DNA from: Streptomyces cavernicola
GTDB lineage: Bacteria > Actinomycetota > Actinomycetes > Streptomycetales > Streptomycetaceae
DNA: 64,000 nucleotides
Assembly: GCF_029968035.1 (NCBI RefSeq)
Contig: NZ_JASCIQ010000014.1
Coordinates: 108,148-172,147 of the forward strand
Direction: 5' to 3'
Below, one piece after another: positions 57,908 through 64,000 of this stretch. The notes beneath the pieces are model-generated. The model searched no databases, was not told the DNA's origin, and worked only from the letters and a program-made list of their open reading frames with translations. The position numbers and the translations under genes were made by a program. Numbering within the stretch: position 1 is the first letter of the stretch; each line of letters opens with the position of its first letter.

Positions 57908-58837
57908 ATGCGCATCGTCGTGGCCCTAGGTGGCAACGCACTGGCCCGGCGGGGCGAACCGATGACCGCGGACCACCTGCGGGCCAACGTCAAGGCGTCC
58001 TGCGAGGCGCTCGCCGACCTGGCCGGGAAGCACGAGGTGGTCATCACCCACGGCAACGGCCCGCAGGTCGGCCTGCTCGCGCTGCAGAACCTGGCCTACC
58101 AGGACGTGGCCGCGTATCCGCTCGACATCCTGGGCGCGGAGACGCAGGGCATGATCGGGTACGTCATCCAGCAGGAGCTCAGCAACGCGCTCGGCGGCGC
58201 CCGTGAGGTCGCGGCGGTGCTCACCACGACCGAGGTCGACGAGTCCGACCCCGCGTTCAGCCTGCCGACCAAGCTCATCGGCCCGATGTACTCGGCACAC
58301 GACGCGGCCGACGCCGCGGCCGAGTACCGGTGGACCATCGCCCGGGACGGCGCCGGTTTCCGCCGGGTCGTGCCCTCGCCGCACCCGGTGCGGATCATGC
58401 AGGCCCCGCTCGTACGCACTCTGCTGGAGAACGACCGGCTCGTGGTGTGCGTCGGCGGTGGCGGTGTCCCCGTCAAGACCGACAGCAAGGGCCGGCAGAC
58501 CGGGCTCCAGGCGGTCGTCGACAAGGACGCCGCGAGCGCGGCCCTGGCGGCCGAGCTGGAGGCGGACATGCTGGTGATGCTGACGGACGGCGACTACGTC
58601 AGCGAGAACTGGGGCACGCCCGAGCAGCGCGATATCCTGACCGCGTCCCCGGAGGCGATCTCCGAACTCGCCTTCGCCGAGGGCTCGATGAAGCCCAAGG
58701 TCGACGCGGCGATCCGGGTCGCGCAGGCGGGCGGCCGCGCTCTCATCGGCCCCCTGGACCGCCTCGACGACCTGCTCGAGCGCCGGGTCGGCACGGAGAT
58801 CCGCCCCGACGTGCCGGAAGGCATCGTCTTCGTCTGA
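57908..58837 (+). CDS. arcC: Carbamate kinase
   Basis: A 309-aa amino-acid kinase-fold protein. MRIVVALGGNALARRGEPMT, EVVITHGNGPQVGLLALQN, LVVCVGGGGVPVKTD, VVDKDAASAALAAELEADML and LTDGDYVSENWGT (quoted in parts) are exact carbamate kinase signatures. It transfers phosphate from carbamoyl phosphate to ADP, giving ATP and carbamate that decays to NH3 and CO2. It faces the carbamoyltransferase operon across a 112-base gap holding the GntR-type palindrome, so the pathway is coordinately controlled. The start ATG 57908 follows AAGGAGG. No arginine deiminase or ornithine transcarbamylase gene is nearby, so the carbamoyl phosphate should come from the divergent operon. Confidence 0.95.
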   Translation: MRIVVALGGNALARRGEPMTADHLRANVKASCEALADLAGKHEVVITHGNGPQVGLLALQNLAYQDVAAYPLDILGAETQGMIGYVIQQELSNALGGAREVAAVLTTTEVDESDPAFSLPTKLIGPMYSAHDAADAAAEYRWTIARDGAGFRRVVPSPHPVRIMQAPLVRTLLENDRLVVCVGGGGVPVKTDSKGRQTGLQAVVDKDAASAALAAELEADMLVMLTDGDYVSENWGTPEQRDILTASPEAISELAFAEGSMKPKVDAAIRVAQAGGRALIGPLDRLDDLLERRVGTEIRPDVPEGIVFV

Positions 58838-58893
58838 GCAGCGCGCACGCTGGCGCCTCGTACGTCCGTGGCGCGGGTGGCCGGGCCGCGCAT

Positions 58894-58938
58894 ACGACTG
58901 GGCCGCCACCGGTCATTCTCCGGTGGCGGCCCAGTCGT
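58894..58938. terminator. Perfect 19-bp-stem bidirectional terminator
   Basis: Arms 58894-58912 and 58920-58938 are exact inverted repeats (ACGACTGGGCCGCCACCGG and its complement) around a 7-base loop, between the convergent carbamate kinase and GntR genes. One of the strongest stems in the window. Confidence 0.85.
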
Positions 58939-58960
58939 CTTCCCGCAGGGCGGGGCGCGC

Positions 58961-59620
58961 TCACTCCTTCGCGGCCCGCATATGTGCGGCCGCCGCGCTG
59001 CGGCCCGTCTCCAGGTGCTTCAGCACCAGCTCCTCGACGCGCGGCACGTCCCGGGACGCGATCGCGTCGTACAGCTCCTCGTGCTCCTGTGCCACGGCGA
59101 GCAGGTCGTCGTGTCTGCTGAGCAGCCAGCGCATCCGGCTGCGCAGGGTCCGCTCCAACTCGCTGAGCAGCTCGTTCGCCGCCAGCCAGGTCACCGTCTC
59201 GTGGAAGTCCGCCGCGGCCCGGCGCGCTCGTACGGCGTCGCCCTCGCGCGCGGCCGCCAACTCGGCGTCGAGGTCGGCGCGGAGCCGTTCGAGGCCGGCG
59301 CGAGTGCTGCGCTGCGCCGCGAGCCGGAACGTGAGCGTCTCGAGCGCGCACCGCACTTCGTCCAGATCCGAGATGTCGGTGGGGCTGAATTCCCGTACGA
59401 CCGCCCACGTTCGCGGGCGAGGGGTGACGAGCCCCTCGTTCACGAGCGCCTTGAGGGCGTCACGGACGGGCAGCCGACTCACACCGAGCTCGGCCGCGAG
59501 CTCACGCTCGACAAGCTTGCTGCCGGGGCAGCGCACGCCGTCGAGGATCTCGTCCCGAAGCTGACGCGTGACCCGATCCGATTCGGGCTCGAAGCCTTCA
59601 CTACCTGCCATGCCGCACAT
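58961..59620 (-). CDS. GntR-family regulator, FadR subfamily
   Basis: A 219-aa regulator. The winged helix is SDRVTRQLRDEILDGVRCPG, LVERELAAELGVSRLPVRDA and LKALVNEGLVTPRPR; the FCD ligand domain follows (DISDLDEVRCALETLTFRLA, RAAADFHETVTWLAANELL). FCD domains bind carboxylates or similar small ligands via metal. A near copy of its likely operator, TGGTATACCA, is in the divergent promoter of the carbamoyltransferase and carbamate kinase genes, so it is the obvious local regulator of that pathway. Start at ATG 59620 or 59611. Confidence 0.9.
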   Translation of the reverse strand: MCGMAGSEGFEPESDRVTRQLRDEILDGVRCPGSKLVERELAAELGVSRLPVRDALKALVNEGLVTPRPRTWAVVREFSPTDISDLDEVRCALETLTFRLAAQRSTRAGLERLRADLDAELAAAREGDAVRARRAAADFHETVTWLAANELLSELERTLRSRMRWLLSRHDDLLAVAQEHEELYDAIASRDVPRVEELVLKHLETGRSAAAAHMRAAKE

Positions 59621-59644
59621 TCTCTCATCAGGGAGAAGCCAGTT

Positions 59645-59654
59645 TTGTATACCA
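59645..59654 (-). promoter_or_regulatory. TTGTATACCA half-match operator upstream of the GntR gene
   Basis: TTGTATACCA matches TGGTATACCA at 57860 in nine of ten positions and lies about 25 bases before the GntR start, suggesting autoregulation. The following 59660-59800 shows a degenerate GGCCTCA repeat and nothing else. Confidence 0.55.
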
Positions 59655-59806
59655 CGGAAATCCTGTGCGGAGTCCGGCCCCGATCGGACCCCGGTCCGGC
59701 CTCATTCCGGCCTCAATCGGGCCTCATTCAGCCCTCAACCCGGCGGGATCCTGCGGAAGTTCGGCCGTGCCGGTGCCGCGGCGGCAGAAGTGGGCGATCG
59801 AACCGG

Positions 59807-60745
59807 TCATGCGGGCGCATATCCCCGTTCCTGCACCAGGCGGTGTGCAAGCTTCGTGAAGGCTCGCGCCGCCGCGCTCTGGTAGGCGCTGTCCCGGCGC
59901 AGCAGCGTCACTCCGCGGGTGGGCAGCGGCGGGTCCAGGGCGATCGGAGTCAGGTGCGGATGGTCGTCGGTGATCGCGTCGGGCAGGACCGTGGCGAGGG
60001 TGGGGGTGCGCTGGACGATCTCGGTGATCGCCTGGATGGAGTTCGCCTCGACGGCGATGGGCGGGCTGATCCGGTGCGCCGCGAAGTAGGCGTCGACATG
60101 TCCACGGGTGACGAAGTCATTGCTGAGCAGGGCGAGTTGCTGCTCGGCGAGGTCGGCCACCGACAGCGGGCCGTCCGCAGCAGCGTGTGCACCCTCCTCT
60201 CCTTTCCGGCCGCCCGGCCGCCCATGTGCCGTGACGACCAGGCTCAGGGTCTCCGTGAACAGCGGGTCCGCGGTCACGCCGGCGAGGTGCGGGCCCTCGA
60301 AGGCGATGCCGAGGTCGATCTCGTCGGCGGACAGGCTCGCCTCGATACGGTCCTGCGTCATCTCCCGTACCTCCAGGCTGATCCCCGGGTGCCGGGCGTG
60401 CAGCTCCTGCACCAGGGGGCCGGTGAGGTACGCGGTGAAGGTCGGCGTCATCGCAAGGCGCAGATGCCCACGGGCGAGGTCGGCGACGTCGAGCACGGCG
60501 CGGTCGGCCGCGGCCAGGTCGCGCAGCGCGCGCCGCGCGTAGTGCACGTACGCCTCGCCCGCGTCCGTGAGCCGCACGCTGCGGCCGCTGCGATCGAGCA
60601 GTTGCGCGCCGACCACCCGCTCCAGTTGCTTGATCTGCTGGGACAACGTGGGTTGGGAGATCCGCAGTTCCTCGGCGGCGCGGGTGAAGTTGCCTTGCTC
60701 GGCGACCGCGATGAGGTAGCGGAGATGACGCAGCTCAGGACCCAT
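59807..60745 (-). CDS. cynR: LysR-family regulator, CynR-like
   Basis: A 312-aa LysR-type regulator. The helix-turn-helix is ELRHLRYLIAVAEQGNFTRA, AAEELRISQPTLSQQIKQLE; the effector domain (ARGHLRLAMTPTFTAYL, ISLEVREMTQDRIEASLSAD, GVTLLRRDSAYQSAAARAF) has the length and pattern of CynR. CynR activates cynTS in response to cyanate. Here carbonic anhydrase and cyanase genes lie 730 bases away on the other strand, with a macro-domain gene between. ATG 60745. The -10-like TATAGT a few bases upstream suggests a very short or absent leader. Confidence 0.85.
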   Translation of the reverse strand: MGPELRHLRYLIAVAEQGNFTRAAEELRISQPTLSQQIKQLERVVGAQLLDRSGRSVRLTDAGEAYVHYARRALRDLAAADRAVLDVADLARGHLRLAMTPTFTAYLTGPLVQELHARHPGISLEVREMTQDRIEASLSADEIDLGIAFEGPHLAGVTADPLFTETLSLVVTAHGRPGGRKGEEGAHAAADGPLSVADLAEQQLALLSNDFVTRGHVDAYFAAHRISPPIAVEANSIQAITEIVQRTPTLATVLPDAITDDHPHLTPIALDPPLPTRGVTLLRRDSAYQSAAARAFTKLAHRLVQERGYAPA

Positions 60746-60814
60746 GACCCGAACTATAGGAGCGGTCGGCCGACACGGTCCGCGCGTCCGGCCCCGCGCC
60801 GACCGGCCGTGCGC

Positions 60815-61291
60815 TCAGCCGTGGTCGTACACCGTCACCGATATCCCCCGCGCCACCAGACGCTCCATGATCAGCGGTTCGATGCGCGACCACTTCCCGC
60901 CCGCGAGCCCGCAGCCGATCCGCGGCATGTGGACCGAGGCCCCGAGCTCCAGGGCCTTGTCGCCGAGGCGGCCGAGCGCGGCGTCGATCGCCTCGTACCG
61001 CACGGGTGCTCCCTTGCTTCCCGTTCGTATGCCGCGCTGCCCGATCATGTTCGCCACCCACACATACGGCTCGACCTGGATGAACTGGACGGCGCCCAGG
61101 CCGAATTCACTGCCCGCGCGCTCGCGGTGCCAGCGTCTGTAGGCCGCCTCCGGCTCCGGCCAGCGGCGGGACACGGCGAGGACGAAGCCCTTGCCCCAGC
61201 CGCCCAGGTCGTTGCAGACATGCGCGATCAGCTTGACGCCCTTGCCCTGGGGCGCGGTGGCGTCCCCCCGTACGTATGTGATCCCCGTCAT
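60815..61291 (-). CDS. Macro-domain (ADP-ribose-binding) protein
   Basis: A 158-aa single macro domain. TYVRGDATAPQGKGVKLIAHVCNDLGGWGKGF (quoted in parts) carries the conserved GDAT and HVCNDLG-GWGKG motif, and MPRIGCGLAGGKWSRIEPLI gives the C-terminal loop. Macro domains bind ADP-ribose or its derivatives and often remove ADP-ribose or hydrolyse related products. Its position inside the cyanate locus, between cynR and the carbonic anhydrase gene and on the same strand as cynR, is unusual. Start ATG 61291; an in-frame start 10 codons upstream is possible. Confidence 0.9.
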   Translation of the reverse strand: MTGITYVRGDATAPQGKGVKLIAHVCNDLGGWGKGFVLAVSRRWPEPEAAYRRWHRERAGSEFGLGAVQFIQVEPYVWVANMIGQRGIRTGSKGAPVRYEAIDAALGRLGDKALELGASVHMPRIGCGLAGGKWSRIEPLIMERLVARGISVTVYDHG

Positions 61292-61355
61292 GCGCTCAAC
61301 CGTAGAGCGCGGCACTGACAACGGCGTTCAGCATAGGAAATGGCAGGTCACACAA

Positions 61356-61408
61356 ACTATAGATCGCATCAATAGCAGTGATGGATATCGAGTCTTGGAC
61401 ACTATAGG
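61356..61408 (+). promoter_or_regulatory. Promoter of cynTS with two ACTATAG motifs
   Basis: ACTATAGA (61356-61363) and ACTATAGG (61401-61408) lie in the gap before the carbonic anhydrase gene, and a third ACTATAGG is at 60753-60760 beside the cynR start. The second includes a good TATAGG -10 with a poor -35, as expected for an activator-dependent promoter. The repeated motif is a candidate CynR site. Confidence 0.45.
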
Positions 61409-61472
61409 TACCGGTCGTGCAAGGTGAATGCGTCGGCCCGGAAGGGCGGACCGCCACTGATCGGAGTGACCC

Positions 61473-62093
61473 ATGCATCACCTCTCGAACGGCATCGAGC
61501 ACTTCCGCCGCGATGTCTTCCCGGCCAAGGAGGAGCTCTTCGCCCGCCTGGCCACACAGCATCGGCCGCAGACGCTGTTCGTCGGCTGTTCCGATGCCCG
61601 GGTGACACCCGAGCTCATCACGCAGAGCGAGCCCGGTGAGCTGTTCGTCGTCCGGACCGCCGGCAATCTCGTACCGGCCCACGGAGCCGGTGCGGACGGC
61701 GTCGCCGCGAGCATCGAGTACGCGGTCGCGGTGCTCGGCGTGCGGGACATCGTCGTCTGCGGTCACTCGGCCTGCGGTGCGATGACGGCCCTCGCCGAGG
61801 GCCACGACCTCAGCACCGCGCCCGTCGTGGCCGACTGGCTGCGGCACGCCGACGCGGCACGGGCCCGGATACCCGCCTCGACGGCGCCCTCGGAGTCCCA
61901 CGTCGCCACTCTCGTACGGGCGAACGTGGCGGCTCAGCTGCAGAACCTGCGTACCCATCCGGCAGTCGCCCGCGCTCTCGCCGAGGGGCAACTGACCCTC
62001 CACGGCTGGGTGTTCGACATCGCCTCCGGGTCCGTGGAGAGCGTCGACGAAGGCTCCGCCGCCTCCGAAGGGGCCACGGTCGGCGCCGCCTGA
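61473..62093 (+). CDS. cynT: Beta-class carbonic anhydrase (CynT-like)
   Basis: A 206-aa beta carbonic anhydrase. Zinc ligands and active site: LFVGCSDARVTPELI (Cys, Asp, Arg) and VVCGHSACGAMTAL (His, Cys), with RTAGNLVPAHGAGADGVAA between. It converts CO2 and bicarbonate. In cyanate metabolism it keeps up the bicarbonate needed by cyanase, as CynT does in E. coli. It is 46 bases upstream of cynS in the same direction. ATG 61473 has GGAG seven bases before it. Confidence 0.93.
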   Translation: MHHLSNGIEHFRRDVFPAKEELFARLATQHRPQTLFVGCSDARVTPELITQSEPGELFVVRTAGNLVPAHGAGADGVAASIEYAVAVLGVRDIVVCGHSACGAMTALAEGHDLSTAPVVADWLRHADAARARIPASTAPSESHVATLVRANVAAQLQNLRTHPAVARALAEGQLTLHGWVFDIASGSVESVDEGSAASEGATVGAA

Positions 62094-62139
62094 CCCTCCC
62101 CCAACCCCCTTGCATCACCCTCTCCGAAAGGAACTCCCC

Positions 62140-62610
62140 ATGATCCACGCCCAGTTCTCCCCCGAGGCCCGCGAGGCCGTGACCGTCGCCGCCGTCGCCG
62201 CCAAGACGCGCAAGGACCTGTCGTGGCAGCAGATCGCCGACGCGGCCGAGCTGTCCCCCGCGTTCGTCACGGCCGCCGTCCTCGGCCAGCACGCGCTCCC
62301 CGAGGCGTCCGCCATCGCCATCGGCGCGCTGCTCGACCTCGACGAGGAGGCCGTGCAGCTGCTGCAGACCATCCCGACCCGCGGCTCGATCCCGGGCGGC
62401 ATCCCGACCGACCCGACGATCTACCGCTTCTACGAGATGCTCCAGGTCTACGGCACGACCCTGAAGGCCCTGGTCCACGAGCAGTTCGGCGACGGCATCA
62501 TCAGCGCGATCAACTTCAAGCTCGACGTGAAGAAGGTCGCCGACCCCGAGGGCGGCGAGCGCGCCGTCATCACCCTGGACGGCAAGTACCTGCCGACCAA
62601 GCCTTTCTGA
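62140..62610 (+). CDS. cynS: Cyanase
   Basis: Cyanate hydratase, 156 aa, exactly the E. coli length. The N-terminal half is a helix-turn-helix-like domain (KDLSWQQIADAAELSPAFVT), and the C-terminal half holds the catalytic Arg-Glu-Ser set: IYRFYEMLQVYGTTLKALVH (Arg and Glu) and GDGIISAINFKLDVKKV (Ser). It converts cyanate and bicarbonate to carbamate and CO2, then NH3. Start ATG 62140 with GAAAGGA upstream. It shares an operon with the carbonic anhydrase gene, and the carbamate it forms is also the product side of carbamate kinase next door. Confidence 0.97.
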   Translation: MIHAQFSPEAREAVTVAAVAAKTRKDLSWQQIADAAELSPAFVTAAVLGQHALPEASAIAIGALLDLDEEAVQLLQTIPTRGSIPGGIPTDPTIYRFYEMLQVYGTTLKALVHEQFGDGIISAINFKLDVKKVADPEGGERAVITLDGKYLPTKPF

Positions 62611-62637
62611 GTCCCGCTCAGCAAGGGCACCTGTACG

Positions 62638-62692
62638 GGGAGCGGCGGCCCGGCCTCCTCCGGCCACCGCGCCGTCCGCGGCCGCCGCTCCC
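62638..62692 (+). terminator. Hairpin terminator after cynS
   Basis: Perfect 13-bp stem GGGAGCGGCGGCC / GGCCGCCGCTCCC (62638-62650, 62680-62692) with a GC-rich loop that can itself pair, 27 bases after the stop. Confidence 0.7.
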
Positions 62693-63127
62693 TCCTCGCC
62701 CTTCCTCTTCGACAGGCCCCGGCTCTGACACGGGTCACCACCCGGCCTCGGTGCCTGCTGTACGCGGGCTTCTCCGCCGCCACCCGGGGCACGGCCGGGG
62801 CGGCGGCCACCGCGCCGCATCAGCACCGCGGACCGGGGCCTGAACCTCACAGAGCCCGAAACCGGACTGACGCCCCGGCCCCGACGCGACGCCTGGCCCG
62901 CGCGAACTCCGCGCATCAACCGATCGGCTGACCCCCGGGTCGTCCCAACGCCCGGCCATCTCCAGCCGGTTCAGCGACGGCCCGGCTGCGCATCGGTACG
63001 AGCATGGACAGCACGGACCCGCGTACCCCGCCGATCGGCCCCGCGTACGCGCCGCACGGACCCGCACGCGCGCGTACCCCACCAGGCCCCGGCCGCTGAA
63101 GACCGACCCCACCGAAAGAGGAACGCC
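62693..63127. other. Gap of 435 bases with no supported gene
   Basis: Between the cynS terminator and the ankyrin-repeat lipoprotein gene I found no convincing reading frame, repeat or operator. Only the AAAGAGGAA ribosome-binding site just before 63128 is recognisable. Confidence 0.6.
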
Positions 63128-63925
63128 ATGGCCTCCGCCCGACGCACCACCCTCCTGTTCGCCGCGCTCGCCGGCGCCGCAGTGCTCGCGACCGCCTGCA
63201 GCGCGCAGTCCGGTACGGAGGCGGCCGAGCGGCCCGAGAAGTCGTCCAGCTCCGCCGAGAAGCCCGCATCGCCGAAGTCCGAGTCCGGCTCCGCCAAGCC
63301 CGCCGACGGGAAGAAGAAGGGCAAGAAGGACCCCGGCGCGAGCCGCGACCTGCTCGCCGCCGCGCGCTCCGGGGACGCCGACGACGTACGCGATGCCATC
63401 GACCGCGGCGCGGACCTGGAGACCCGCGACGACAGCCGGCGCACGCCGCTGCTGCTCGCCGCCACCGGCGACCACGTCGAGGCCGCCGAGATCCTCGTCG
63501 AGGCAGGCGCCGACCCGGACGCGCTCGACCAGCAGCACGACACCCCGTGGCTGGTCACCGGCGTGACGGGCAGCGCCGAGATGGCCCGGGTCCTGGCGAA
63601 GGCCGAGCCGGACTACGGGATCGTCAACCGGTACGGCGGCACGTCCCTGATCCCCGCCGGCGAGCACGGCCACGTCGACTACATCCGCGAGGTCACCACC
63701 AACCCGGACATCGACGTCGACGTGAACCACATCAACAACCTCGGCTGGACCGCCCTGTTGGAGGCCGTGATCCTCGGCGACGGCGGCGAGGACCACCAGG
63801 AGTCCGTCAAGCTCCTCCTGGAAGGCGGCGCCGACCGCGACATCAAGGACAACAACGGCCAGACCGCCCTGGACCACGCCGAGCAGAAGGGCCAGGACGA
63901 GATCGCACGCCTGCTGCGCGGCTGA
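63128..63925 (+). CDS. Ankyrin-repeat lipoprotein
   Basis: A 265-aa lipoprotein with signal TTLLFAALAGAAVLATAC and lipobox LATAC. A linker rich in Ser, Lys and Glu (residues about 30-75, ending KKKGKKDPG) leads to ankyrin repeats: RDLLAAARSGDADDVRDAID, RTPLLLAATGDHVEAAEILV, the degenerate middle repeats (TSLIPAGEHGHVDYIREVTT), GWTALLEAVILGDGGEDHQE and QTALDHAEQKGQDEIARLL. It presents a protein-binding surface on the outer face of the membrane. The partner is unknown; such proteins in other bacteria pair with catalase or enzymes. ATG 63128 has GAGGAA before it. Confidence 0.9.
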   Translation: MASARRTTLLFAALAGAAVLATACSAQSGTEAAERPEKSSSSAEKPASPKSESGSAKPADGKKKGKKDPGASRDLLAAARSGDADDVRDAIDRGADLETRDDSRRTPLLLAATGDHVEAAEILVEAGADPDALDQQHDTPWLVTGVTGSAEMARVLAKAEPDYGIVNRYGGTSLIPAGEHGHVDYIREVTTNPDIDVDVNHINNLGWTALLEAVILGDGGEDHQESVKLLLEGGADRDIKDNNGQTALDHAEQKGQDEIARLLRG

Positions 63926-63958
63926 CCGGCCGGACAGCGATGCACAGCACAAAGCGGT

Positions 63959-63989
63959 GGCCCCCCCCGCCGGGGAGGGCCGGGGGGCC
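63959..63989 (+). terminator. Terminator after the ankyrin-repeat gene
   Basis: GGCCCCCC (63959-63966) pairs with GGGGGGCC (63982-63989). The sequence around it is runs of G and C, where base counts may be uncertain. It is near the edge of the window. Confidence 0.45.
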
Positions 63990-64000
63990 CCCCCCCCGGG

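Overview
The window reads as chromosomal DNA of a high-GC actinomycete, almost certainly a Streptomyces. The evidence is the very high G+C at third codon positions, frequent GTG starts and ATGA/GTGA overlaps, and families typical of that genus: DUF6230/DUF6114 pairs, DUF4436, HTH-TPR regulators, a mycothiol-type isomerase fold and Mal-type sugar operons. No rRNA, tRNA, CRISPR array, prophage or insertion-sequence transposase was seen. Every call below comes from reading the sequence and from knowledge of the families; no database was searched.

Layout. 0-12 kb: end of an HdeD-like protein, an exonuclease, an Lrp regulator facing azlCD (amino-acid export), a protein of unknown function with a repeated WYLGE module, a lone allantoicase, a thioesterase-fold protein, an FG-GAP lipoprotein, a flavin monooxygenase-like enzyme and an AhpD-like protein. 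11-25 kb: a quinone oxidoreductase behind a SoxR-type promoter, a secreted hydrolase, an unknown 720-aa protein, an HTH-TPR regulator followed by a possible 60-aa peptide gene, DUF4436, LtrA, a large LuxR-family ATPase regulator and the DUF6230/DUF6114 pair. 26-39 kb: an SDR with a decayed neighbour gene, TetR, small enzymes and acetyltransferases, two NmrA-like paralogues (one with a second SoxR-type promoter), a GDT1-family Mn exporter behind a probable yybP-ykoY Mn riboswitch, a MITE-like repeat, and an MFS exporter with a His-rich tail divergent from an ArsR sensor. 39-48 kb: a PstS-like protein, an alpha-glucoside ABC transporter plus GH13 glucosidase operon facing its LacI regulator, a second ArsR and a YnfA-like protein. 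48-51 kb: a three-copy paralogue of the WYLGE-module protein.

51-63 kb is the most interesting part. A minus-strand operon (DUF2877, FdrA, DUF1116, NCS1 permease, MFS) is divergent from a carbamate kinase gene. Both carry the parts of the recently recognised oxamate carbamoyltransferase (AllFGH) plus the kinase that turns carbamoyl phosphate into ATP, NH3 and CO2. A FadR-type GntR gene next door shares a TGGTATACCA-like site with the operon. Immediately beyond lies a cyanate locus (cynR, a macro-domain protein, beta-carbonic anhydrase, cyanase). Carbamoyl phosphate breaks down spontaneously to cyanate, so the two units may form one pathway in which the second cleans up after the first.

The window is also unusually rich in short tandem repeats (units of 7 to 21 bp), mostly in leaders and intergenic gaps. 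The strongest is a 16-copy heptamer between the sugar-binding-protein gene and its operators.
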